Counted from the stretch's first letter, positions 6,602 through 13,058 are shown. The stretch: DNA of 14,093 nt from Solirubrobacterales bacterium (GCA_003244035.1 QHBV01000037.1:16943-31035); one strand, 5' to 3'. Translations and numbers: made by a program. Notes: a model not told the origin generated them from the sequence alone.

Positions 6602-7996
6602 ATGCCCGCTCCGGCGAGAGGACCAGCCGCGGGCCGCCTTGCGGCCATCAGGGCGCGGTACCAACCGTCGGCTGCCGGCCTGCTCGGGTCCGACACCGCC
6701 AAGACAGCCGGACTCGCGGTGGCGATGATCGGCAACAACGTGATCGCGCTCGGATCGTCGATCGTGTTCGCGCGGCTGATCAACGACTACGGCGCGCTGG
6801 CGGCCCTGGTCAGCTACCTGATCATCCTCACCGTCGCCGGTCAGGCGATGCAGGTTGCCACCGCGCGCGAGGGCGTGCTCGGACACCTCGGCGTCGGCGA
6901 GGGCCTGATCGCCACGCTTCGGAGCTGGAACAGATCGCTATTGCTGTTCACGGTCGCGATCAGCGTGATCTCGATCCTGCTGCGCCATCCGATCGCGCAG
7001 CTCGTGGGCGTCCCGAAGGACGAGTGGGCGGCCGCGGTCGGACTGCCCGGCGGATGCCTCTACCTCCACGTCTGCCTGCTGCGCGGCGCCCTGCAGGGCA
7101 TCGGGGACTACAAGGGCGTGGGCGTCAGCCTGGTCGGAGAGCAGCTCGCCCGGCTCACGCTCGGGGCGGCCTTGGCGATCGTGGGTCTCGGCGTGGCGGG
7201 TGCGTATCTGGGCTCGCTGCTGTCATACGTGGCGATGTCGGTGTACTGCTGGCTGCGGCTCCGCGGGCGGCTGTCGCCGGACCCGCTCGCGCCCGGCCTC
7301 TCGGCGGCGATTGCGACGAGGGCCCTCAGCCTGTGGGCGCACGTCAAGCGCGCGTGGGTGCCGATCGCCGGCTTGGCCGTGATCCAGCTGCTGCAGAACA
7401 TCGACCTGATCACCGCCAAGCACCAGTTCTCCAAGGATCTCGCGAGCTCCTACGCGGTCACCGCGGTGGCCGCGAAGGTGCTGATCTGGGTCGCGATGGG
7501 CGCCGGCTTCTACCTCGTGCCCGAGACGTCTCGCCGCCGCGCCGCCGGCGAGGACACGCGGGGCGTGCTCGTGCGCGCGCTCGGAATCATCGCCGTCTGC
7601 GCGATCCCCTGCCTGCTGATCTTCGCCGTTGCGTCGCACCCTCTGCTGGCGATCGTGTTCGGCAGCAAGCGCGCGACCGCCTCCGCCTCGCTGCTGCCGC
7701 TCGGCGGGGCGTTCACGGTGCTCGCCGCGACCTACCTCGCGGTCCAGTACATGCTCGCGCTCAAGCGGGTGTGGTTCCTGGTGGTGCTCGGGGCGGTGGC
7801 CGTGGTGGAGCCATTGCTACTGCTGCAGGCACCGCGCCGCGCCGCCGGCTTCGCGGCAGTCGTCCTGGGGGTGCAGGCGGCCGGGGCGCTGCTCGCGTTC
7901 GGGCTGGCGCTGCGGCGCGATCATGCGCCGCCGGCGATGGCGGTCAAGCCGGAGCCGGCCGGCGCAGCCGGGGTGGGTTCGCCCCAAACCGGATAG
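6602..7996 (+). CDS. Multi-pass MOP-superfamily flippase (polysaccharide/lipid type)
   Basis: This is an integral-membrane protein of 464 residues from the ATG at 6602. The frame is open to a GTG at 6512, but the extra 30 residues are Arg-rich and non-hydrophobic, so I reject them. About 12 hydrophobic segments are visible, the first at about 35-60 (AGLAVAMIGNNVIALGSSIV). The pattern resembles polysaccharide biosynthesis flippases (Wzx/MurJ-like branch of the MOP superfamily), with long helices, few charges, and a mid-protein SYAVTAVAAKVLIWVAMGAG followed by FYLVPE. The C-terminal 25 residues are Pro/Ala/Gly-rich and probably cytosolic. No glycosyltransferases lie beside it, so the cargo (lipid-linked sugar or other envelope precursor) is unknown. 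It is divergent from the LPxTG gene, and dodecin follows in the same direction after 30 bases. Confidence 0.8.
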   Translation: MPAPARGPAAGRLAAIRARYQPSAAGLLGSDTAKTAGLAVAMIGNNVIALGSSIVFARLINDYGALAALVSYLIILTVAGQAMQVATAREGVLGHLGVGEGLIATLRSWNRSLLLFTVAISVISILLRHPIAQLVGVPKDEWAAAVGLPGGCLYLHVCLLRGALQGIGDYKGVGVSLVGEQLARLTLGAALAIVGLGVAGAYLGSLLSYVAMSVYCWLRLRGRLSPDPLAPGLSAAIATRALSLWAHVKRAWVPIAGLAVIQLLQNIDLITAKHQFSKDLASSYAVTAVAAKVLIWVAMGAGFYLVPETSRRRAAGEDTRGVLVRALGIIAVCAIPCLLIFAVASHPLLAIVFGSKRATASASLLPLGGAFTVLAATYLAVQYMLALKRVWFLVVLGAVAVVEPLLLLQAPRRAAGFAAVVLGVQAAGALLAFGLALRRDHAPPAMAVKPEPAGAAGVGSPQTG

Positions 7997-7999
7997 GGT
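7994..7999 (+). promoter_or_regulatory. Possible -10 hexamer of the dodecin gene
   Basis: TAGGGT fits TANNNT, and its first three bases are the TAG stop of the flippase gene. It lies 27 bases before the dodecin ATG, leaving room for the GGAGG Shine-Dalgarno at 8018-8022. No -35 is evident. Confidence 0.3.
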
Positions 8000-8017
8000 C
8001 GCCTGCCCCAACCGATT

Positions 8018-8022
8018 GGAGG
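8018..8022 (+). promoter_or_regulatory. Shine-Dalgarno of the dodecin gene
   Basis: GGAGG stands 4 bases before the ATG at 8027. It is one of the few strong ribosome sites in this window. Confidence 0.75.
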
Positions 8023-8026
8023 ACAG

Positions 8027-8233
8027 ATGGCTGTGATCAAGATCATCGAGCTCGTCGGTAGCTCGACGACGAGCTCCGACGACGCCGTCAAGGCTGCGCT
8101 GGCGGACGCGCAGGCGACGTTGCGCAACATCAAGGCTGTCGACGTCGTGTCGATCGGCCTGCGCGGCGACGATCTCGGCGAATGGCGAGCCCACGTCCGG
8201 GTCGCGTTCTTGATCGACCGCGTCAGCGAGTAA
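8027..8233 (+). CDS. Dodecin family protein (flavin-stacking Trp absent)
   Basis: This 68-residue protein is of dodecin length and pattern: strand KIIELVGSSTTS, an amphipathic helix ending ADAQATLRNI, then strands AVDVVSIGLRG and WRAHVRVAFLI. Known dodecins form hollow 12-mers that bind pairs of flavins between stacked tryptophans and buffer FMN or riboflavin. In the classic proteins the Trp sits just after the helix (NVxW or ALDW); here the aligned residue is Ala (NIKAVDV). The only Trp, in GEWRAHV, is in a later strand. It may therefore bind flavin weakly, bind something else, or be structural. It has its own Shine-Dalgarno and converges on the uracil-DNA glycosylase gene with only 10 bases between stop codons. 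Confidence 0.88.
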   Translation: MAVIKIIELVGSSTTSSDDAVKAALADAQATLRNIKAVDVVSIGLRGDDLGEWRAHVRVAFLIDRVSE

Positions 8234-8243
8234 GGGCCGGCGC

Positions 8244-8954
8244 TCAGAACAGCCCCAGCTGTGTCGCCAGCGGCACCCCGGCCGCCGGCGACTGCCCGGC
8301 CCCCGGGTCTGTGACCGGCTCCTCCTCGAGCTCGGGGATCGGTTCGAGCTCCACCGCCGGCTGCGGAGGGGCGCCGAGCGCCAGTAGCTCCGGGATCCTG
8401 TGGAAGTCTGCGCGCAGCAGCTGCAGCGTCGCGGGTGTGTACAGAGCCGCGGCGGGGTGATAGAGCGGATACAGCCGCACCGCCCGCGTCCCGATCACCC
8501 TGGTCTCTTCGCATCCATGCAGCCGGGAGATGCCCGTCGTTTCCCCGCGCAGCAGCTTGGTCGAGAAGTTCCCGAGCGTGCAGATCACCGACGGCTCGAT
8601 CAGGTCGACCTGCCGGCGCAGATAGCCCTGACAGGACTCGATCTCGCGCGGATGAGGGTCCCGGTTGTCGGGGGGGCGACACTTGACGGTGTTCGCAACG
8701 AATACGTCGCCACGCTCCATCCCGATCTCCCCGAGCAGCTTGTCGAGCAGCTTGCCTGCCTGCCCTACGAACGGCAGCCCGAGCCGATCCTCATTCGCAC
8801 CGGGGGCTTCGCCGATGAACATCAGCTCGGCGTCGGCGTTGCCCGCGCCGAACACGACGGTCGTCCGAGTCTGATGAAGCGGGCAGCGCAGGCACCCGCG
8901 GGCCTCCTCGTAGACGGCCTTGAGCTGCTCGCGACGCTCCGTGGTGCTCGTCAC
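8244..8954 (-). CDS. Family 4 uracil-DNA glycosylase (4Fe-4S) with clamp-motif tail
   Basis: This enzyme removes uracil from DNA to start base-excision repair. From the GTG at 8954 it has 236 residues. The iron-sulfur cysteines are C21 and C24 (CLRC), C92 (KCRPPDNR) and C108. Motif A is GEAPGANED at 48-56 and the HPAAAL motif starts at H166. The catalytic fold ends near residue 195. A Pro/Glu-rich, probably disordered tail then runs to the very end, TQLGLF. QLGLF fits the beta-clamp consensus QLxLF. An ATG at 8993 would add 13 residues. I favour 8954 because TACGAT ends 9 bases upstream, the same layout as other starts here, and the added residues do not look like the family N-terminus. It is divergent from panC. 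Confidence 0.93.
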   Translation of the reverse strand: MTSTTERREQLKAVYEEARGCLRCPLHQTRTTVVFGAGNADAELMFIGEAPGANEDRLGLPFVGQAGKLLDKLLGEIGMERGDVFVANTVKCRPPDNRDPHPREIESCQGYLRRQVDLIEPSVICTLGNFSTKLLRGETTGISRLHGCEETRVIGTRAVRLYPLYHPAAALYTPATLQLLRADFHRIPELLALGAPPQPAVELEPIPELEEEPVTDPGAGQSPAAGVPLATQLGLF

Positions 8955-8963
8955 TAAGGACGG

Positions 8964-8969
8964 ATCGTA
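8964..8969 (-). promoter_or_regulatory. Possible -10 hexamer of the uracil-DNA glycosylase gene
   Basis: TACGAT on the minus strand fits TANNNT and ends 9 bases before the GTG at 8954, which would make a nearly leaderless transcript. If the true start is the ATG at 8993, this site would be inside the gene and the call fails. Confidence 0.38.
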
Positions 8970-8999
8970 ACCACCCGGCCGGAGAGGTGCCATAATTGC

Positions 9000-9014
9000 G
9001 GTGAGGTCGTCACC
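9000..9014. promoter_or_regulatory. Inverted repeat in the UDG-panC divergent spacer
   Basis: GGTGA and TCACC form a 5-base inverted repeat around GGTCG, between the divergent starts. It could be an operator half-site pair, but arms this short occur by chance. Otherwise the 158-base spacer (8955-9112) shows nothing I can name. Confidence 0.2.
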
Positions 9015-9112
9015 TTCGACGGGACGGACCTCGAGACTCCTTGGCCAACTGCAAGCGCCGACCGGTATCTCCAATGCGAGAACTGGAACGGAAACCATCC
9101 TCCGACACCCAC

Positions 9113-9967
9113 GTGAGAACGCTGCGCACGGTCGCAGAGCTCCGCGCTGCGCTCGCCGGGCCACGACGCGCGGGGCGCACGATCGGGCTCGTGCCGACGA
9201 TGGGAGCCTTTCACGAGGGCCATCTGTCGCTGATGCGCCACGCCCGCGCGGACTGCGATGAAACCGTCGTCTCGCTGTTCGTCAACCCGACCCAGTTCGA
9301 CCAGGAGGCCGACCTCGGCGCCTACCCGCGCGACGAAGCCCGCGACGCGGCGCTCGCCGCGCAGGCGGGGGTCGACTTACTGTTCGCGCCGCCGCTCGCC
9401 GAGGTCTATCCACCTGGCTTCGCCACCACCGTGTCGGTCGCCGGCCTCACGGAGACGCTCGAGGGCTCCCACCGCGGGCACGCGCACTTCGACGGCGTCG
9501 CGACGGTCGTGACCAAGCTGCTCAACATGGTGATGCCCGACGTCGCGTACTTCGGCCACAAGGACGCGCAGCAGGCGCTCGTGATCGAGCGGCTCGTGCG
9601 CGACCTCGACCTCCCGGTGCGCATCGAGGTGTGCCCGACCGTGCGCGAGCCCGACGGGCTCGCGATGTCCAGCCGCAACGCTCGCCTCTCGGCTTCCGAG
9701 CGTGGGCGCGCCACCGCGCTCGCGCGCGCGCTGCGTGCGGCGCAGGAGGCTGTCGCCGCGGGCGCGCGAGACCCGGCACTGGCGCGAGCGGCCGCGCTCG
9801 CCGAGCTGCGCTGCGCACAGATCGAGCCCGAGTACCTCGCGTTCGTATCCCCGGACACGCTGACGCCGGTGCGAGCGCTGGACGGCGACGTGCTCGCCGT
9901 GGTCGCCGCGCGCGTCGGCGACACCCGGCTGATCGACAACCACCTGCTCAAAGACGGGAGCGCCTGA
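9113..9967 (+). CDS. panC: Pantothenate synthetase
   Basis: PanC joins pantoate and beta-alanine with ATP to make pantothenate, a coenzyme A precursor. From the GTG at 9113 it has 284 residues and the usual N-terminus (TLRTVAELRAAL). Upstream candidates are the ATG at 9074 and a TTG at 9041, which add 13 and 24 residues with no family likeness. Visible motifs are GLVPTMGAFHEGH at 25-37 (HIGH-type motif with H34 and H37), FVNPTQF at 56-62, GHKDAQQ at 148-154 (family norm GxKDxQQ), and REPDGLAMSSRN at 178-189, the KMSKS-like loop. No good Shine-Dalgarno precedes 9113, so the start is the least certain part. The stop is one base before panD. Confidence 0.93.
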   Translation: MRTLRTVAELRAALAGPRRAGRTIGLVPTMGAFHEGHLSLMRHARADCDETVVSLFVNPTQFDQEADLGAYPRDEARDAALAAQAGVDLLFAPPLAEVYPPGFATTVSVAGLTETLEGSHRGHAHFDGVATVVTKLLNMVMPDVAYFGHKDAQQALVIERLVRDLDLPVRIEVCPTVREPDGLAMSSRNARLSASERGRATALARALRAAQEAVAAGARDPALARAAALAELRCAQIEPEYLAFVSPDTLTPVRALDGDVLAVVAARVGDTRLIDNHLLKDGSA

Positions 9968-9968
9968 G

Positions 9969-10364
9969 ATGCAGCGCACGATGCTGAAGTCGAAGATCCA
10001 CCGGGCGACCGTGACCGGCTGCGACCTGCACTACGTCGGCTCGATCACGATCGACCCCGACTTGCTCGACGCGGCCGACATCCGGGAGTTCGAGCAGGTG
10101 GCCGTCGTCGACGTGGACAATGGGGCCCGCTTTGAGACCTACACGATCGCCGGCGCGCGTGGGTCGGGTGAGATCACGGTCAACGGCGCCGCGGCGAGGC
10201 TGGTGCACCGCGGCGACACGATCATCGTGATCTCGTACGCCGGCTATGACGAGGATGAGCTCGCGGACTACGAGCCGCGCGTCGTCCACGTCGGCGAGCG
10301 TAACGAGATCCTGCGGGTCGACCGCGAGGTGGAGAGCCTGCTCGGCTCGCCCATGAGCGCGTAG
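9969..10364 (+). CDS. panD: Aspartate 1-decarboxylase (pyruvoyl enzyme) PanD
   Basis: PanD makes beta-alanine from aspartate, supplying the second substrate of PanC. The 131-residue proenzyme has the self-cleavage site Gly24-Ser25 in HYVGSITID; Ser25 becomes the pyruvoyl group. Residues needed for processing and catalysis in the E. coli enzyme are present at the same numbers: K9, R54, Y58 and N72. The 131 residues are slightly more than the usual 126 or so, with a short C-terminal extension. The ATG is one base after the panC stop, and the TAG stop shares one base with the panB GTG. I see no panZ/panM-type maturation factor, and actinobacterial PanD is generally thought to self-process. Confidence 0.96.
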   Translation: MQRTMLKSKIHRATVTGCDLHYVGSITIDPDLLDAADIREFEQVAVVDVDNGARFETYTIAGARGSGEITVNGAAARLVHRGDTIIVISYAGYDEDELADYEPRVVHVGERNEILRVDREVESLLGSPMSA

Positions 10365-11263
10365 TGCAAGCGCGGATGTCCGCCACCCCCCAGATCCCGG
10401 TCCCGCACGGCCTCGACACGCCGCTGCCGATGACCCTCCCGCGCCTGGCTGAGAAAAAGCGCCTGGGCGAGCGGATCGTGATGGTGACCGCGTACGACTA
10501 CCCCTCTGCCCAAGTCGCGCAGGAGGCGGGGGTCGACATCGTGCTGGTCGGCGACTCCGGCGCGATGACCGTGCTCGGCTATCCGTCGACCGTCCCAGTC
10601 TCGACTGACGAGATGCTGATGCTCTCCGCCGCCGTCCGTCGCGGCCTGAGCACGCCCTTGCTCGTCGGTGACCTCCCGTTCGGCTCTTACGAGGGCTCCG
10701 ACGAGCAGGCGGTCATCACGGCGCAGCGGTTCGTCAAGGAGGCCGGCTGTGACGCGGTCAAGCTCGAGCGCGGGGGCACCAGCGCCCAGCGCGCCCGCGC
10801 GGTGGTCGCGGCGGGCATCCCGGTGATGGGACACGTCGGCCTGACGCCGCAGACCGCGACTGTGCTCGGTGGCTATCGCGCCCAGGCACGTACCGCCGAA
10901 TCCGCGCTTCTTCTCGCCGGCGATGCCCTCGCGCTGCAACAGGCCGGCTGCTTCTCGATCGTGCTCGAGGCGATCCCCGCCGCTGTCGCGGACGTGCTGA
11001 TGGAACGAATCGAGGTCCCGGTGATCGGGATCGGCGCCGGCGCGGGGACGGACGGGCAGGTGCTCGTCTTCCACGACCTGCTGGGCATATACGACCACAC
11101 GCCACGGTTCGCCAAGCGCTACGCCGAGGTCAAGGCGCAGATGGTGGCCGGCATCGCGGCATTCGCCGCGGAGGTCCGCAACGGAGCGTTCCCCGGTCCC
11201 GAGCACGCCTACTCGATCGACGAGCAGGAGCTCGACCGCTTCCGCGCTTCGCTCGGGCAATAG
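10364..11263 (+). CDS. panB: 3-methyl-2-oxobutanoate hydroxymethyltransferase PanB
   Basis: PanB transfers a hydroxymethyl group from methylene-tetrahydrofolate to ketoisovalerate, the first step towards pantoate. From the GTG at 10364 it has 299 residues. A second start, ATG at 10376, would remove four; I favour GTG because TAGTG couples it to panD. Motifs are VTAYDYPSA at 41-49, the metal Asp in VGDSGAMTVLGY (D64), GDLPFGSY at 102-109, GHVGLTPQ at 156-163, catalytic Glu in LEAIP (E202) and GIGAG at 222-226. The usual KxEGG block reads KLERGG (133-138): an equal-length alignment with E. coli PanB puts Arg in place of the first Gly after the metal-binding Glu. The reductase panE is not in this window. 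Confidence 0.95.
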   Translation: MQARMSATPQIPVPHGLDTPLPMTLPRLAEKKRLGERIVMVTAYDYPSAQVAQEAGVDIVLVGDSGAMTVLGYPSTVPVSTDEMLMLSAAVRRGLSTPLLVGDLPFGSYEGSDEQAVITAQRFVKEAGCDAVKLERGGTSAQRARAVVAAGIPVMGHVGLTPQTATVLGGYRAQARTAESALLLAGDALALQQAGCFSIVLEAIPAAVADVLMERIEVPVIGIGAGAGTDGQVLVFHDLLGIYDHTPRFAKRYAEVKAQMVAGIAAFAAEVRNGAFPGPEHAYSIDEQELDRFRASLGQ

Positions 11264-11266
11264 CAT
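11261..11266 (+). promoter_or_regulatory. Possible -10 hexamer of the DUF47 gene
   Basis: TAGCAT fits TANNNT; its first three bases are the panB stop codon. It ends 7 bases before the ATG at 11274, the normal spacing to a transcription start, so a leaderless message would begin at the ATG. No -35 is visible. Read-through from panB is an equally simple explanation. Confidence 0.33.
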
Positions 11267-11273
11267 CCCGGCG

Positions 11274-11900
11274 ATGCCGCGGCTCACGCAAGTCTTCGCC
11301 CCGCGCGACCGCGTCTACTTCGAGCTGTTCGAGGAGGCCGGCAGGAACGTCCTGCACGCATCCGATCTGCTCGACCGCCTGCTCTCCGACTACCCGGACA
11401 ACAAGGAGCTCGCGCAGGAGATCCGGGACTGCGAGCACGAAGGCGACCGGATCACGCACGACATCATCTATCGCCTCAACCACACGTTCGTCACGCCGAT
11501 CGAGCGGGAGGACATCCTCGCGCTCGCCTCCGCGCTGGACGACATCGTCGACTACACCGAGGAGGTCGCCGACTACCTCGGGCTGTACAAGATCGAGGCG
11601 CCGATGGACCAGGCGATCTGGCTCGCGCGCGTACTCAGCTCCGCCTGTCGTCAGGTCGACGAGGCGATGCCGAGGCTGCGCGGCTTCCGGGACATCTCGC
11701 ACTACACGGTCGAGATCAACCGCTTGGAGAACGAAGGCGATCGGATCACGCGGGAGGCCGTCGCCTCGCTGTTCGACGGCGGCATCGATCCGATGGTCGT
11801 GATCCGCTGGAAGGACCTGTTCGAGCGGCTCGAGGCGGCGATCGACGCAACCGAGCACGTCGCGAACATCCTCGAGGGAATCGTGATCAAGAACTCGTGA
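11274..11900 (+). CDS. DUF47/PhoU-like protein (Pit accessory type)
   Basis: This is an all-helical protein of 208 residues, of normal length for the DUF47 family. It has two PhoU-like halves; each has an E-GDRIT block (EGDRITHDI at about 56-64, and ENEGDRITREA in the second half), with acidic residues suited to binding metal clusters. NHTFVTPIEREDILALASALDDIVDYTEE is the most typical stretch, of which TPIEREDI is the core. DUF47 genes usually sit beside a Pit-type phosphate or sulfate transporter and modulate it; here no pit gene is adjacent on either side. Upstream is panB (10 bases) and downstream a HAD phosphatase overlapping by GTGA. Confidence 0.92.
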   Translation: MPRLTQVFAPRDRVYFELFEEAGRNVLHASDLLDRLLSDYPDNKELAQEIRDCEHEGDRITHDIIYRLNHTFVTPIEREDILALASALDDIVDYTEEVADYLGLYKIEAPMDQAIWLARVLSSACRQVDEAMPRLRGFRDISHYTVEINRLENEGDRITREAVASLFDGGIDPMVVIRWKDLFERLEAAIDATEHVANILEGIVIKNS

Positions 11901-12667
11901 GCGCGGTCGCCGGCCGCGAGGGACCGCTGGCGATCGTGCTCGATGTCGATGGCACCCTCGTCGACAGCGAGCGGGACGGCCACCGCGTCGCCTTCAACCG
12001 GGCCTTTCAGGAGGCCGATCTTCCCTACCGCTGGGACGTCGAGCTCTACGGCGAGCTGCTGGAGGTGACCGGTGGGGAGCGCCGGATCGACGCCTACCTG
12101 CGCCGGCGGGAGATGGCAGCCGAAGAGCGCGCGGAGATCGCCAGGCGCGTCCATGCCCGCAAGACTGAGATCTTCACCGAGATGGCGCGGCAAGGCGAGA
12201 TCCAGCCACGCGCAGGCGTCGGCGAGCTGCTCGACGAGCTCGAGGGAGCGGGAGTGCGCCTTGCGATCGCGACCACCGGCGGCGCCGCTTGGGTCCATCC
12301 CTTGCTCGACCGCCTGTTCGGCGCCGAGCGCTTCGAGGCGATCGTCACGCGCGCCGAGGCGCCGGAGCTCAAGCCCGATCCGAGCGCCCACCGGCTGGCG
12401 CTGGCCCGGCTCGGGCTCCCGCCCAGTGCGGCCCAGGCGATCGAGGACTCCCGCAACGGGCTGCGGGCCGCCAAGTCGGCCGGACTGGCCTGCGTGGTCG
12501 TCGTCAACGACTACACGGTGGACCAGGACTTCGCCGGCGCCGACCTCGTCCTGGACGGCTTCGGCGGCCCGGAGGACGCGGCCACCGTCTTGAGCGACCC
12601 CCACGGGCTGGAGCCACCCGGCCGTCTCGACCTCGACACCCTGCGGCGGCTCGCCCGGGTACTGTGA
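11897..12667 (+). CDS. HAD-superfamily phosphatase, CbbY-like
   Basis: This is a 256-residue haloacid-dehalogenase-type hydrolase. Motif I is DVDGTL (nucleophile D16, acid/base D18), motif II lies in IATTGG at about 124-129, motif III Lys is K159 in ELKPDP, and motif IV is IEDSRNG (E183, D184). The cap segment WDVELYGELLEVTGGERRI resembles CbbY proteins, which hydrolyse xylulose-1,5-bisphosphate in RuBisCO organisms. With no Calvin-cycle gene nearby, a general sugar-phosphate phosphatase is as likely. The GTG start overlaps the DUF47 stop and its own stop overlaps the next GTG, so it sits in a coupled trio. All catalytic residues are intact; substrate unknown. Confidence 0.92.
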   Translation: MSAVAGREGPLAIVLDVDGTLVDSERDGHRVAFNRAFQEADLPYRWDVELYGELLEVTGGERRIDAYLRRREMAAEERAEIARRVHARKTEIFTEMARQGEIQPRAGVGELLDELEGAGVRLAIATTGGAAWVHPLLDRLFGAERFEAIVTRAEAPELKPDPSAHRLALARLGLPPSAAQAIEDSRNGLRAAKSAGLACVVVVNDYTVDQDFAGADLVLDGFGGPEDAATVLSDPHGLEPPGRLDLDTLRRLARVL

Positions 12668-13050
12668 GTGGCATGGACGAGGGGCTACCGGTCGCCTACC
12701 AGGTGCTCGAGGAGGGCATCCCCGTGTACGCCTCCGATCGCATGCAGGTGGGAACCGTCGACCACGTCGTCGCGCTTGCTGCGCAGGACATCTTCCACGG
12801 CATCGTGATGCGCTCGCTCGAGGGGAGCACGCGGTTCGTGGCGGCCGACGAGATCGGCTCCCTGCACGAGCACGGCGTGGATCTGCGGATCGACGCCGCC
12901 GCGGCGGCGGCGCTGCCCGAGCCCCACGGCGCCGCGCCGGTGTGGCGAGACAGCGAGCCCGGCGTCAAGCCGAGCAGGTGGAAGCACCTCGTCGACCTGG
13001 CGACCGGCAAGGACCCACGGCGGCGGGATTGGAGCGAGACGGACGAGTAG
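12664..13050 (+). CDS. Small PRC-barrel-like protein
   Basis: This 128-residue soluble protein reads from a GTG that overlaps the HAD stop as GTGA; an ATG at 12673 would remove three residues. Residues 10-75 are beta-rich (LEEGIPVYASDRMQVGTVDHVVA, then FHGIVMRS and RFVAADEIGSL). This matches by eye the PRC-barrel pattern, in which the residues around a GxVxxV turn pack into a small barrel. Residues 80-95 are Ala-rich and helical, and the C-terminal 30 residues are Lys/Arg/Asp-rich with a WKHLVDLATG helix. Members of this fold serve as adaptor or RNA/protein-binding modules; no catalytic residues are evident. The coupling suggests it works with the phosphatase or DUF47 protein, but that is inference. 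The frame is open far upstream only as a shadow of the HAD gene. Confidence 0.78.
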   Translation: MSGMDEGLPVAYQVLEEGIPVYASDRMQVGTVDHVVALAAQDIFHGIVMRSLEGSTRFVAADEIGSLHEHGVDLRIDAAAAAALPEPHGAAPVWRDSEPGVKPSRWKHLVDLATGKDPRRRDWSETDE

Positions 13051-13058
13051 GACCCAGC

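Noticed and set aside
6472..8061. 529-codon plus-strand frame over the flippase gene
   Set aside because: Composition is dominated by Arg, Gly and Ala with no family motif. The overlapping frame encodes a clear multi-pass membrane protein.
8955..8993. 13-residue N-terminal extension of the uracil-DNA glycosylase (ATG at 8993)
   Set aside because: It is possible, but the Pro/Gly-rich residues do not resemble the family start, and the promoter-like hexamer at 8964-8969 would fall inside the gene. The GTG at 8954 is preferred, not proven.
10268..11287. 339-codon minus-strand frame opposite panB
   Set aside because: It has the His/Arg/Asp-rich composition typical of antisense shadows, and panB on the other strand has all its motifs.
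12289..12663. Long upstream part of the PRC-barrel-like frame
   Set aside because: It is an Arg/Pro/Gly-rich shadow of the HAD gene. The GTG at 12664 with GTGA overlap fits the pattern of neighbouring junctions.
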